A DNA stretch of 49,953 nt from an uncultured Granulosicoccaceae bacterium. Lineage in GTDB: Bacteria > Pseudomonadota > Gammaproteobacteria > Granulosicoccales > Granulosicoccaceae. The stretch's first letter is position 1. Every line of letters starts with the position of its first letter. Made by a program: the position numbers and the translations under genes. The notes below the pieces were generated by a model, which was given only the letters and a program-made list of their open reading frames with translations, was not told the origin of the DNA and did not search any database. The DNA lies in NCBI GenBank assembly GCA_938041955.1, contig CALISD010000131.1, positions 1 to 49,953 on the forward strand, given 5' to 3'. Shown here piece after piece: positions 7,924 through 16,366 of the stretch.

Positions 7924-9964
7924 GCGAGGTGTCTCCGGGTAGCTTAAAACCTGTCACCGACTCATCAAGCTTTGCGGCCATGGACTGTAATTCAGCCACA
8001 TCCTGGGCGAGTGATGCGGTGAGTTCGCTGTACTCATTGCCGGCTTTATCCAGCGCAACGATACGCTCTGCAGACAATGACAAATCATTTTTTTGCTCGG
8101 CAAGATTGGCCAGCGCTTTGTGAATCGCTAACTGTAAAGAGCCCGTGTGATTCGCCAGACTCTTACCTGCGACGGAAGCATCATGGGTATGCTGAGCACT
8201 GTTGTTAATATCCAGAGTGCTGGCTTTGAGTGATTCTGCTGTGCCTGCGATGTCTTTCTGCAACAAAGCAATTAAACCATCAGCATCCCCTGCAATTTGT
8301 ACAAGCTGACCTGTGAGCTGATGAACATCGTCAAACAGTCCGACGGTGTCCGCCGGCAGATCATCAAGATAATCCACACCATGGGTTTCAGATTCAGTCA
8401 TTTTTAATGACACGTTTAACGCTTGTAATCGCGTTTGCTCTGCCAATTGCCTGAGCTTTCGAGTGGAGTCGCTCACGTTGCCCGCAGTGACAAGCAGGCG
8501 ATGCATTCTTCCACTACTGAGCTCCACCTGTGCAGACACCGCAGCAAGAGATGCAGACACCTCATTGGTGGCAGTGGCGGCAGACTCTGACTTGCTGTTG
8601 AGATCAGCCACCAGGCGATCAGTGTTGTTTAATAGTGATTGCTGCTGTTGCAGCAAGTTTGATCTGACATTGAGACTGTCGGTAAGCTCCGCTGTTCGCG
8701 ACTGACGCTGTATATCTTTCTGTGCAAGTGAATCGGCGATGCCGTCGTGCTGATGCACAAGTTCGGTAATTCTGTTTGCCACACCACGAGTCATCTTGAC
8801 CAAATGCCGCATCACTGCACCCGTCCTGTTGACTGACACAGCCACAGCTTTGCTGTAGTCGTGATCAGATGCTCGAACAGGGTGTCGCAGATCACCGTCC
8901 GCCAGTGCATCAATATCAGTAAGCAGTGCTTTTACCTCTTCAGCTTCATTTTCTGTTTGCATAGAAGAAGCCGATACTTCAGGTGTTCCGGAAGCCGAGC
9001 GCATTATTCTCCACGCCGCCAGTACTGACATTAACAGTGCTGTAAAGAGACCGGTTATAGCGAGCAGCATATAACGACTAAACTGAACGGCGACATCATT
9101 AAGTGCATTGTTGAAGTCGTTCAATGATTGCTTTGCCTGATCAAGTGCCTCAAACACAAAAGCCGTGCCTGTAGCAACCGGCTTATCGGGCGTTACACCA
9201 GTTTCTGCGATTGCAGGCTGGCTTTGCGCTGCCTGGAAACGTATGTCATTTACACGCGCTACATAATCAAGTATCAAATTCTTGGTGTTGTAGCCGAACA
9301 GTGAGTCACTGGAGCCGGCACGCGTAATTCGCATTAGATCGCGAGTGAGATTTTGCTGTTGCTCAAGTGATCGTTCAAACTCAATTGCATTAGCGGTGGA
9401 GCCTGGCAATTCAGCCATGAAAGTCCACGTAGATGAAATATTATCAACAAGCCTTCTGAGCGGAACCGATTGAGTTCCTTCGTACACACGAGCGCGGATT
9501 GTTTCGAAATCAATAGCTATTGAGCTGACATCCGGCACAACCACTTCAACAGACCTAGCAGATGGCTCAACGGGTACAGCTACTGGTACGCTGGCTGCCG
9601 CCAACGCATTGTTTCTTAGCAACCCGTCTCTGGCAGTCATCCAGTCTGCATCCACAACTCTGGCGGCGTTTTCTATATCCCTGGAAGAGAGAAAGTTAAA
9701 AAAGCTTGCGGATGCATCCCGTAGATTTTGCGACTGCTGATCACCAGTGTTAATCAGCATCAGCAGTTGTTTGTTTACACTCTCGTTGCGAGTCTTATCC
9801 GACTCCACCATCCTGCTAATCTGGCTCAACGTGTTAGCCATTTCAGCAGCCCGTTGTTGCCGACCGGTATGGCCTTGTTGCAGCGCCTGCAAAGACAACA
9901 GCAGCGCCAGACTCAATAGCAGGGCAAGAACTGCAATCGTGATCAGCGTCAAAGGCAGGCGCAT
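7913..9964 (-). CDS. PilJ-like methyl-accepting chemotaxis protein with divergent signalling tip
   Basis: A membrane receptor of the PilJ type, sited between the pilI-like and chpA-like genes. From the ATG at 9964 it has 683 residues: TM1 at about 4-28, a periplasmic region of about 265 residues, TM2 at about 298-321, a HAMP-like segment (ALADGDLRHPV) and a long cytoplasmic coiled coil. The hairpin tip still reads LAEQTRLQALNVSLKM. The segment that should follow (the E-A-G-E and GRGFAVVADEVR region) is replaced by an acidic stretch, ESETHGVDYLDDLPADTVG. An upstream GTG at 9997 is possible and would overlap pilI. ATG 9964 is preferred because it has GGA upstream and puts the positive charges directly before TM1. 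Ligand and function are unknown. Confidence 0.8.
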   Translation of the reverse strand: MRLPLTLITIAVLALLLSLALLLSLQALQQGHTGRQQRAAEMANTLSQISRMVESDKTRNESVNKQLLMLINTGDQQSQNLRDASASFFNFLSSRDIENAARVVDADWMTARDGLLRNNALAAASVPVAVPVEPSARSVEVVVPDVSSIAIDFETIRARVYEGTQSVPLRRLVDNISSTWTFMAELPGSTANAIEFERSLEQQQNLTRDLMRITRAGSSDSLFGYNTKNLILDYVARVNDIRFQAAQSQPAIAETGVTPDKPVATGTAFVFEALDQAKQSLNDFNNALNDVAVQFSRYMLLAITGLFTALLMSVLAAWRIMRSASGTPEVSASSMQTENEAEEVKALLTDIDALADGDLRHPVRASDHDYSKAVAVSVNRTGAVMRHLVKMTRGVANRITELVHQHDGIADSLAQKDIQRQSRTAELTDSLNVRSNLLQQQQSLLNNTDRLVADLNSKSESAATATNEVSASLAAVSAQVELSSGRMHRLLVTAGNVSDSTRKLRQLAEQTRLQALNVSLKMTESETHGVDYLDDLPADTVGLFDDVHQLTGQLVQIAGDADGLIALLQKDIAGTAESLKASTLDINNSAQHTHDASVAGKSLANHTGSLQLAIHKALANLAEQKNDLSLSAERIVALDKAGNEYSELTASLAQDVAELQSMAAKLDESVTGFKLPGDTSLER

Positions 9965-9981
9965 TTTTAATCCGGAGGCGT

Positions 9982-10545
9982 TCAAACCGTTTCGCACTCA
10001 CGCAAAAACTTCGTCAACCTCAAGAGTTCCGGCAAATTGATCAGCGCAATCTGTTTGTTGTCATAGTGAGAGAGCCGCTGAATTGCCCGATGCTCCGCTA
10101 TTTCCGACGGATTGCTCGAAATACGCATCGCTTCATCTTCTTCAGGCAATTGGCAGAGGTTGAGAATTTTGTCCACCGCCAGTAAAAACGTGCTGCCTGC
10201 CAGCTTGACAACCACGCATCGACCGCGCAATTGATGTTGCTCACCCTTGAACCGTTGATTCGCGCCATGTCCGAAATACCTGCCAACATCAATCACGGGT
10301 ACAGGGTTGGTTTGATAAACAGTCAGCCCTGAAAACCACACCGGAGCGCCATTGACCTCAGCGCAGTTCGGGTATTCGATGACTTCAACCACTGAGTCCG
10401 TGGCCAGAGCGTAGTAAGAGCCGTCACATTCAAACAACAATACGCGTGACGATTGCGATGGCGCTATCGAGTTCGATGACCAGATAACCTCGGCGCTACG
10501 GGCACCGCGGTGTGTTTCTGCACTAGCCACCGGCCGGCACCACAC
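9982..10545 (-). CDS. CheW-like coupling protein (PilI-like)
   Basis: A cytoplasmic adaptor expected to couple the receptor to the CheA-like protein. The 187-residue protein has a CheW fold from about residue 33: VLLFECDGSYYALATDSVVEVIE, then a PVPVIDVGRYFG strand-loop and CVVVKLAGSTFLLAVDKI. A C-terminal extension of about 30 residues resembles PilI. It is the first gene of the minus-strand trio. The start is uncertain: GTG at 10545 directly follows an in-frame stop, and a second GTG lies five codons further in. In Pseudomonas pilG and pilH precede this gene; here a repeat element lies upstream instead. Confidence 0.75.
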   Translation of the reverse strand: MWCRPVASAETHRGARSAEVIWSSNSIAPSQSSRVLLFECDGSYYALATDSVVEVIEYPNCAEVNGAPVWFSGLTVYQTNPVPVIDVGRYFGHGANQRFKGEQHQLRGRCVVVKLAGSTFLLAVDKILNLCQLPEEDEAMRISSNPSEIAEHRAIQRLSHYDNKQIALINLPELLRLTKFLRECETV

Positions 10546-10657
10546 TTATTGCCTGCGAATTGAACAGGTCTTGCTGAATGTTGGTTGGCTGTAGCACTTC
10601 GCACCCTTGACTGACGTGTCGAACCATACGACCAGCGGTTTGACAAATGTTGAGCAT
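10523..10657 (-). CDS. possible 44-residue peptide upstream of the pilI-like gene
   Basis: An ATG at 10657 has a plausible ribosome site (GCAGGT, five bases upstream) and opens a 44-codon frame, MLNICQTAG... to ...SVVPAGG, that overlaps the start of the pilI-like gene. The same frame continues upstream into the MITE-like repeat, where another ATG exists. I recognise no homologue. It may be a leader peptide, a remnant of a lost gene or chance. Confidence 0.25.
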   Translation of the reverse strand: MLNICQTAGRMVRHVSQGCEVLQPTNIQQDLFNSQAISVVPAGG

Positions 10658-10681
10658 CTTTACCTGCCCGCTTGGCTCGGA

Positions 10682-10849
10682 ATAGGAGTCTGCGCGGTAG
10701 AAGTCTGCGTAGCGAGAACGTGCCATGGCGAGGGCGTTTTTACGATCATTTGAGGCACATAGTTATTCATACGTAACGAAAATGATCGATACAAACGCAC
10801 CGTCAGGGCGCGTTCGCAGTAGCAGAGGTTCTACCGCGCAGACTCCTAG
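10682..10849. repeat. MITE-like palindromic element, copy 1
   Basis: A 168-bp unit bounded by terminal inverted repeats: TAGGAGTCTGCGCGGTAGAA on the left and its exact complement on the right. The arms, about 65 bases each, pair imperfectly across a loop around 10755-10780 and include GATCATT near the tip. Copy 2 at 12097 differs at about 14 positions by eye, roughly 92% identity. The size, ends and lack of a transposase fit a non-autonomous miniature element or a large REP-type repeat. No clear target-site duplication is visible. It sits between gshB and the pilI-like gene. Confidence 0.8.
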
Positions 10850-11051
10850 CCGCGAACTGTAGCTTAACGGGTACACAGCTTCAACAGTAGAGAAACAGCT
10901 GAAATTGACAAATATTATATTTATCATTCACTTACACCCACATGACAGCAGACTGCTTACGCTGGGTGTAAGCCACTACCCGATACTGGTGTTGAAACCG
11001 ATACAATGGTGGCATTAAAAGCATTCAGCACACGACACCGACAGAGATTCT

Positions 11052-11999
11052 ATGAGCATAAAAATCGCCGTCTTAATGGACCCGATCGAAAATATCAAAG
11101 TGGCGAAAGACACCAGCCTTGCCATGATGCTGGCCGCCCAGAAGCGCAACTGGTCACCATATTACTTGCGCCGGCAGGATTTATTCATGCGCGATGGCCG
11201 CCCCTGTGCCAGCGTGCAGCAAGTGACAATGTACGACAACAAAGATCACTGGTACGACGCAGAACCCGCCACTGAGATGTATCTCGATGAGTTTGATTGC
11301 ATCTTAATGCGGCTCGATCCGCCCTTTAACATGGACTACGTCTACGCCACCTACTTCTTACAACGCGCCAGTGATGCCAGTACGCTGGTCCTTAACGACC
11401 CCGCCGCGCTGCGCGACATCAACGAAAAAATGTACACCGCGTGGTTTCCTGACTGTTGCCCTCCTACGCTGATAACAAGCCGGGAAGACAAACTGCGTGC
11501 TTTCCACCAGGAACACAGCGATATAATAGTCAAACCTCTGGACGGGATGGGTGGGTCATCCATCTTTCGATTAAAACCCGATGATCCGAATGTCAGCGTT
11601 GTGCTCGAAACCATGACGCGCTTTGGCGAACGCCAGATCATGGCACAGCGCTATATCCCTGAGATCACCGAGGGGGACAAACGTATTCTGGTCGTCGACG
11701 GGGTGCCGGTATCGCATGCGTTAGCGCGCATGCCGGCGGCCGGTGAAACCCGTGGCAACTTGGCCGCAGGTGGTACCGGAGTCGCGGTTCCATTGTCTGA
11801 TCGTGATCGACAGATTGCCGAAACCATCGGGCCTGAGCTGGTAAAAAAAGGCGTTCTGTTTGCCGGTATTGATGTCATCGGTGACTGGGTAACTGAAATC
11901 AATGTCACCAGCCCGACCTGTGCGCGGGAACTCGATGAGCAATGCAACCTTGATATCGGGTCGCAGTTTATGGAAGCCATTGAAAAACGTTTAAATTAG
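11052..11999 (+). CDS. gshB: glutathione synthetase
   Basis: Joins gamma-glutamylcysteine and glycine with ATP to make glutathione, in the cytoplasm. At 315 residues it matches the family length. It has the N-terminal GshB domain (IAVLMDPIENIKVAKD near the start) and an ATP-grasp domain with VKPLDGMGGSSIFR, the loop GETRGNLAAGGTG and the metal-site segment EINVTSPTC. The ATG at 11052 starts the conserved N-terminus. It is divergent from the pilI-like operon, as in Pseudomonas, and is bracketed by the two copies of the 168-bp repeat. Identification is secure. Confidence 0.97.
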   Translation: MSIKIAVLMDPIENIKVAKDTSLAMMLAAQKRNWSPYYLRRQDLFMRDGRPCASVQQVTMYDNKDHWYDAEPATEMYLDEFDCILMRLDPPFNMDYVYATYFLQRASDASTLVLNDPAALRDINEKMYTAWFPDCCPPTLITSREDKLRAFHQEHSDIIVKPLDGMGGSSIFRLKPDDPNVSVVLETMTRFGERQIMAQRYIPEITEGDKRILVVDGVPVSHALARMPAAGETRGNLAAGGTGVAVPLSDRDRQIAETIGPELVKKGVLFAGIDVIGDWVTEINVTSPTCARELDEQCNLDIGSQFMEAIEKRLN

Positions 12000-12018
12000 C
12001 ATCACATTCTTTGCATAT

Positions 12019-12053
12019 GCGCTGCCGGCTTCATCGTGCGAAACCGGCAGCGC
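12019..12053 (+). terminator. strong stem-loop downstream of gshB
   Basis: GCGCTGCCGG (12019-12028) and CCGGCAGCGC (12044-12053) form a perfect 10-bp stem with a 15-base loop, 20 bases after the gshB stop. No T-run follows on the plus strand, so termination is likely but not certain. Confidence 0.45.
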
Positions 12054-12096
12054 GACAACAATTAGAATAACTTAAATGCTAGACTCAAACACACAC

Positions 12097-12264
12097 CTAG
12101 GAGTCTGCGCGGTAGAAATCAGCGTAGCGAGAACGTGCCATGGCGAGCGCGTTTTTACGATCATTTGAGGCGCATAGTTGTTCATACGCAACGAGAATGA
12201 TCGATGAAAACGCACCGTCAGGGCGCGTTCGCAGTAGCTGACGTTCTGCCGCGCAGGCTCCTAG
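12097..12264. repeat. MITE-like palindromic element, copy 2
   Basis: The second 168-bp copy, in the same orientation as copy 1. Its ends are CTAGGAGTCTGCGCGGTAGAA and the complement of CTAGGAGCCTGCGCGGCAGAA, so its terminal repeats have two mismatches. It fills most of the space between gshB and yqgE. Both copies contain the same short minus-strand reading frame (MARSRYADFYRAD), which I take to be a by-product of the repeat. Confidence 0.8.
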
Positions 12265-12359
12265 CCTGCGGAAATAACGGTTAACCCACCATATGACGAA
12301 TGATGCCAAGGCCCAAATGCAGTCACCCTACTGGCAATTGCCAGAGCGAAGTAATTAAT

Positions 12360-12917
12360 ATGGATCTCACTAATCATTTTCTGCTTTCAATGCCCGGTCT
12401 TCACAATTCCTGGTTTGATAAAACGATCACCTACTTATTTGAGCACAATGATGACGGAGCCTTTGGTTTCGTGATCAATCGACCCGCCTCGTTGCTGGCA
12501 GGTGAAGTATTTGATCAACTGGATATCGACTGTATCAACACCCACGACAGACAAGCTTCTGTTTATGAAGGTGGCCCGGTGGACAAGGAAAGAGGGTTTG
12601 TTCTGTTCCCCAGCGACGAACTCACCACGGATGCCGAGTCTTGCAGCCAGGGCACCGGAGTCACGCTGGCAGGCTCAACTGATATTCTGACCGAAATCGG
12701 CAATGGCAATGGCCCGATAAACTATCTGCTGCTGCTGGGCTACGCCGGGTGGGAAGCGGGCCAGCTGGAAGAAGAAATGGCCAGCAACAGCTGGCTGACC
12801 TGCGAAGCCAGTCAGGAGATTCTGTTCGCCGATGATATGGACAAAAAATTCAATCTGGCGGCCAGCACATTGGGAATACAATTCGATCTCATCTCCTCCG
12901 AAGCCGGACATGCATGA
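12360..12917 (+). CDS. yqgE: YqgE/AlgH family protein
   Basis: A conserved cytoplasmic protein of unknown biochemical role, named AlgH in Pseudomonas. The 185-residue product starts MDLTNHFLLSMPGL and carries GAFGFVINRP, YEGGPVDKERGFVL and the LLLLGYAGWEAGQLEEEM motif. The ATG at 12360 matches the conserved N-terminus; a further in-frame ATG at 12300 would add 20 unrelated residues. It is first in a tight operon, with its stop overlapping the ruvX start by 8 bases. The same order (yqgE, ruvX, pyrR, pyrB, pyrC') is found in Pseudomonas. Confidence 0.92.
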   Translation: MDLTNHFLLSMPGLHNSWFDKTITYLFEHNDDGAFGFVINRPASLLAGEVFDQLDIDCINTHDRQASVYEGGPVDKERGFVLFPSDELTTDAESCSQGTGVTLAGSTDILTEIGNGNGPINYLLLLGYAGWEAGQLEEEMASNSWLTCEASQEILFADDMDKKFNLAASTLGIQFDLISSEAGHA

Positions 12918-13389
12918 GTCAGAGCCTCATCCTCTCGACAGTAACCCGCAGCAAGATACCCCGGAAATAAACCACTATCTGGGATTCGACTTCGGCGAAA
13001 AGCGCATTGGCGTCGCCATTGGTCAATCGAGCACACTGACTGCCAACCCGATTTGTGTGGTGCGAAATATCAATGGACGACCCGAGTGGGATAAAATCGC
13101 CGCACTTATTGATGAATGGAAGCCTGATGCATTAGTGGTTGGATTGCCGTTAGACGACAATGGAGACATTCAGCGATTAACTCAGCTGGCCAAATCCTTC
13201 GGCAAACATTTACGCAGACGCTACCAACTGACGGTGCACTTTTGCGATGAACGCTTCAGCTCTAACGAAGCGTCACGAATAATTGCCGAAAACAGACATC
13301 ATCACCAAAGACGCAAAGCAACACGCGAAGACTCCGATACAATAGCGGCCGCTCTGATACTGGAACAATGGCTTAATGACCCTACTTGA
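12910..13389 (+). CDS. ruvX: RuvX/YqgF family Holliday-junction resolvase
   Basis: An RNase H-fold nuclease implicated in pre-16S rRNA 5' processing and Holliday-junction resolution. The 159-residue protein begins with about 20 variable residues, then YLGFDFGEKRIGVAIG with the first catalytic Asp, DALVVGLPL in the middle, and the conserved DERFSSNEA. The ATG at 12910 overlaps the yqgE stop. The 3' end overlaps the pyrR start by 14 bases, so the genes are probably translationally coupled. Confidence 0.93.
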   Translation: MHESEPHPLDSNPQQDTPEINHYLGFDFGEKRIGVAIGQSSTLTANPICVVRNINGRPEWDKIAALIDEWKPDALVVGLPLDDNGDIQRLTQLAKSFGKHLRRRYQLTVHFCDERFSSNEASRIIAENRHHHQRRKATREDSDTIAAALILEQWLNDPT

Positions 13390-13885
13390 GAAAATTAATC
13401 CTGCCGGGGTTGAAAATATGATCCGGCAAATGGCCGAGTCGCTGAAACTGCAACTTGGCAGTGATTACCAGTCTGCCAAAATGCTAGGTATAAAAACCGG
13501 TGGTGTGCTTGTCGCGCAACAGTTGCACGAGGCGCTCAAACTTGAAGAAGAAGCGGGCGAATTGAATATTTCTTTTTACCGTGATGACTTCAGCCGTATC
13601 GGCCTGCACCCGCAGGTGGGGGCATCAAAAATTCCTTTTTCGATTGAAGGCGAGATCATCATCCTGGTTGACGATGTACTGTACAGCGGGCGTACCATAC
13701 GCGCCGCCATGAACGAAATTTTCGATTATGGCCGACCAGAGAAAATACTACTCGCCACGTTAGTAGACCGCACAGGACGTGAACTCCCTATCAACGCCGA
13801 TGTAGTTGGCCGGAGCATGGACTTACCTCACAGCCATCAGGTTAAGCTGCGTGAAGACATGAGTTTAGAGATATCACAACGATGA
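13376..13885 (+). CDS. pyrR: PyrR-type phosphoribosyltransferase / pyr regulator
   Basis: A member of the PyrR family, which combines uracil phosphoribosyltransferase activity with regulation of pyrimidine genes. It has 169 residues and the PRPP-binding motif [18 protein letters not shown]. Lying immediately before pyrB, with a 4-base ATGA overlap, it is placed as in Pseudomonas. I see no PyrR-type attenuator upstream, as the gene begins inside ruvX, so whether it acts on RNA here is unknown. Confidence 0.93.
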   Translation: MTLLEKINPAGVENMIRQMAESLKLQLGSDYQSAKMLGIKTGGVLVAQQLHEALKLEEEAGELNISFYRDDFSRIGLHPQVGASKIPFSIEGEIIILVDDVLYSGRTIRAAMNEIFDYGRPEKILLATLVDRTGRELPINADVVGRSMDLPHSHQVKLREDMSLEISQR

Positions 13886-14925
13886 CTGACATCAAACCGC
13901 AGCAGGCTATTACAAAGCCGGACATCATGCGATCAGCTCAACGTGATATTCAACTGACAGACGCAGGTGACCTTAAACATTTTCTGACCATTGAAGGGTT
14001 AAAGAAAGACCGACTGATCGAAATACTCGATACCGCCGAAAGCTTTGCCGGTGCTAACGGCAAAGCCGCTAAGAAAGTACCGCTACTGCGTGGCAAAACA
14101 GTGGCCAATCTGTTTTTCGAAAACAGCACAAGAACAAGAACTACTTTCGAGCTCGCGGCAAAGCGTCTGTCTGCAGATGTGTTAAATATCAACGTCAACG
14201 TATCAGCAGTGACTAAAGGTGAGACGCTGCTTGATACTTTACGAAATCTGCAGGCAATGCAGTGCGATATGTTTGTGGTCAGACATTCATCCTCCGGCGC
14301 TGCACACTTTATTGCAAGCCATGTCGAACCGCACATCAGCGTGATTAATGCCGGCGATGGACAGCACTCCCACCCTACGCAGGCGATGCTTGATATGTTC
14401 GCCATTCGCCGCAACAAAGGCGATTTTTCAAATCTCAAAGTAGTGATTGTCGGCGACATACTTCACTCCCGCGTGGCGCGCTCGCAGATTCATGCCTTAA
14501 ATATTCTCGGCACAGGAAATATCACCGCCGTTGGCCCCAAAACACTACTGCCACAACAGATGCGGGAACTCGGCGTGCACGTTCGCCATGACCTGGATGG
14601 GGCATTGGTCGGCGCTGATGTGGTTATCGGGCTGAGACTGCAAAAGGAACGCATGCGCTCAGCACTGCTGTCTACTGAAGATGAGTACTATCGAAGTTTT
14701 GGCCTTACTGCACGCCGTATGCGACTTGCCAAACCCGATGCGATTGTGATGCACCCGGGCCCCACCAACCGCGGTGTGGAAATAGAAGCGTCTGTTGCTG
14801 ACGGTCCGCAGTCGATCATTCTCGAGCAAGTTACCGGCGGCATTGCAGTACGCATGGCGATTATGTCGATCACCATGGGCAATATTGAAAAATCACTGGC
14901 AGCTAAGCCAGGAGTGCAACCATGA
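13882..14925 (+). CDS. pyrB: aspartate carbamoyltransferase, catalytic chain
   Basis: Condenses carbamoyl phosphate and aspartate in the first committed step of pyrimidine synthesis. At 347 residues it is longer than the E. coli chain (about 311), with an N-terminal extension of about 35 residues as in class A enzymes of Pseudomonas. The carbamoyl-phosphate site [19 protein letters not shown], the HPTQAMLD motif and [11 protein letters not shown] are intact. It overlaps pyrR by 4 bases and the following pyrC' by 4 bases. That fits the class A complex, in which PyrB needs the inactive dihydroorotase to assemble. Confidence 0.96.
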   Translation: MTDIKPQQAITKPDIMRSAQRDIQLTDAGDLKHFLTIEGLKKDRLIEILDTAESFAGANGKAAKKVPLLRGKTVANLFFENSTRTRTTFELAAKRLSADVLNINVNVSAVTKGETLLDTLRNLQAMQCDMFVVRHSSSGAAHFIASHVEPHISVINAGDGQHSHPTQAMLDMFAIRRNKGDFSNLKVVIVGDILHSRVARSQIHALNILGTGNITAVGPKTLLPQQMRELGVHVRHDLDGALVGADVVIGLRLQKERMRSALLSTEDEYYRSFGLTARRMRLAKPDAIVMHPGPTNRGVEIEASVADGPQSIILEQVTGGIAVRMAIMSITMGNIEKSLAAKPGVQP

Positions 14926-16211
14926 CCAGCACCTCTATTGTTAACTGCCGCTACTTTGATGAGAATCAAAAAGAAATACAGCAAGGCACTGTGCAGTACA
15001 CCGACGGGGTCATCACCCACGTGGGCAATGCCGATGATCAACTCAGTTCAGAACACACCATCAATGCACGAAACCATTTGCTGACACCGGGTCTTATTGA
15101 CTGTTATGCACGATTGCGTGAACCCGGCTTCGAGAAAGCAGCGACGATATCAAGTGAAACACTGGCTGCAGCGAAGAACGGCATCACCACTCTTTTTTGT
15201 TCTCCGGATACTGACCCCATTATTGATGAACCCGGTACGGTTGAATTGATCAAGCGCCGCGCTAGCGCCGCCATTGGCGTTAAAGTGCTGCCGATAGGTG
15301 CAGTCACTTCAGGTCTGCAAGGCGAACAACTCAGTGAAATGCAAATTCTGTTTGACTCCGGCTGCATCGCATTCAGCAACGGCGACAATCCAATCAGTGA
15401 CAATCAGGTCCTTCGGAGAGTCATGGAGTACAGCGCGGGCTTTAATCTTAATCTTATTATTGCACCACAAGATCCATGGCTGTCCGGCGGCGTTGCACAT
15501 GAAGGCTCGGTATCAATACGACTCGGCCTACCCGGTATTCCCTCTGCAGCAGAAACAGTCGCACTTTCTCAACTGATTGAGCTTTGCTATCAGACCGGTG
15601 CCCGCGTGCACTTTTCAAGATTGTCTTCACAGCGTGGAGTGAACCTTGTGAGTCAGGCAAAGAAAGACAATATCGCGGTCACCGCAGATGTAGGCATAGA
15701 CCATTTATTTCTCACTGAGATGGACACCAGTGACTTCAACAGTATGTGCCACACATCACCACCGTTCCGATCTTATGCCGACAGAGAAGCGCTTCGCGAA
15801 GGGTTGGCGGCCGGTGTACTGGATGCCATTTGCTCCAACCATGCACCACACGAGTCAGATGCGAAGCTGACGCCATTTGCAGAGAGCAAACCCGGCTTGT
15901 CATCACTTGACAGTTTTACCGGCTTACTTATCAAGCTCGCAAAAGAGATGGATATTGCTCTGCCGGTACTACTCGAACGCGTGACTGCAGGCCCTGCGAG
16001 ATGCTTCGGCCTTCCACAGGGCAGACTTGAAGTAGGTGCACCGGCAGACATTTGTCTCATTAATACTGAAAAAGACTGGGAGTTTTCAATCGACACTATG
16101 TTGAGCGCAGGCAGAAACAGTCCGTATCAAGGATGGGACTTCGAAGGCCAGGTTGAGCTGACAGTGGTCAACGGCAAAACCATCTATTCTACAAAGCAAG
16201 ACACGACATAA
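14922..16211 (+). CDS. pyrC': inactive dihydroorotase homologue (PyrC'/PyrX), ATCase partner
   Basis: A 429-residue protein with a dihydroorotase fold but without the metal site. The motif normally written D-x-H-x-H-L-R-E-P-G reads D60-C-Y-A-R-LREPG, so both His ligands are gone. Later ligand positions are also changed ([22 protein letters not shown] in place of the usual His and Asp sites). In Pseudomonas such a pseudo-enzyme is encoded in pyrBC' with a 4-base overlap and is needed structurally by aspartate carbamoyltransferase; the same overlap is present here. A catalytic dihydroorotase must be encoded elsewhere. It is the last gene of the operon, followed by a strong terminator. Confidence 0.9.
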   Translation: MTSTSIVNCRYFDENQKEIQQGTVQYTDGVITHVGNADDQLSSEHTINARNHLLTPGLIDCYARLREPGFEKAATISSETLAAAKNGITTLFCSPDTDPIIDEPGTVELIKRRASAAIGVKVLPIGAVTSGLQGEQLSEMQILFDSGCIAFSNGDNPISDNQVLRRVMEYSAGFNLNLIIAPQDPWLSGGVAHEGSVSIRLGLPGIPSAAETVALSQLIELCYQTGARVHFSRLSSQRGVNLVSQAKKDNIAVTADVGIDHLFLTEMDTSDFNSMCHTSPPFRSYADREALREGLAAGVLDAICSNHAPHESDAKLTPFAESKPGLSSLDSFTGLLIKLAKEMDIALPVLLERVTAGPARCFGLPQGRLEVGAPADICLINTEKDWEFSIDTMLSAGRNSPYQGWDFEGQVELTVVNGKTIYSTKQDTT

Positions 16212-16257
16212 AATAAAAAGCCTCGACAAGACGAGCATAACAGTTACCGAACAAAAC

Positions 16258-16287
16258 AAAAAAGCCGGGCAATTGCCCGGCTTTTTT
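16258..16287. terminator. bidirectional rho-independent terminator between pyrC' and pilU
   Basis: AAGCCGGGC and GCCCGGCTT pair around AATT, with an A-run before and a T-run of six after the stem. It can therefore terminate the plus-strand pyr operon and the minus-strand pilT-pilU operon. It lies 47 bases past the pyrC' stop and 80 bases past the pilU stop. Confidence 0.9.
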
Positions 16288-16366
16288 ATGACACACATAA
16301 TGGATAGTCGTAGATTCAAACTACCAACTGCTTATACCGTCTTTTGTCATCCTAAATAACTACGCT

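Noticed and set aside
12097..12309. Minus-strand frame starting MARSRYADFYRAD, also seen in copy 1 of the repeat.
   Set aside because: It is fully explained by the repeated element and continues differently in each copy; not a conserved protein.
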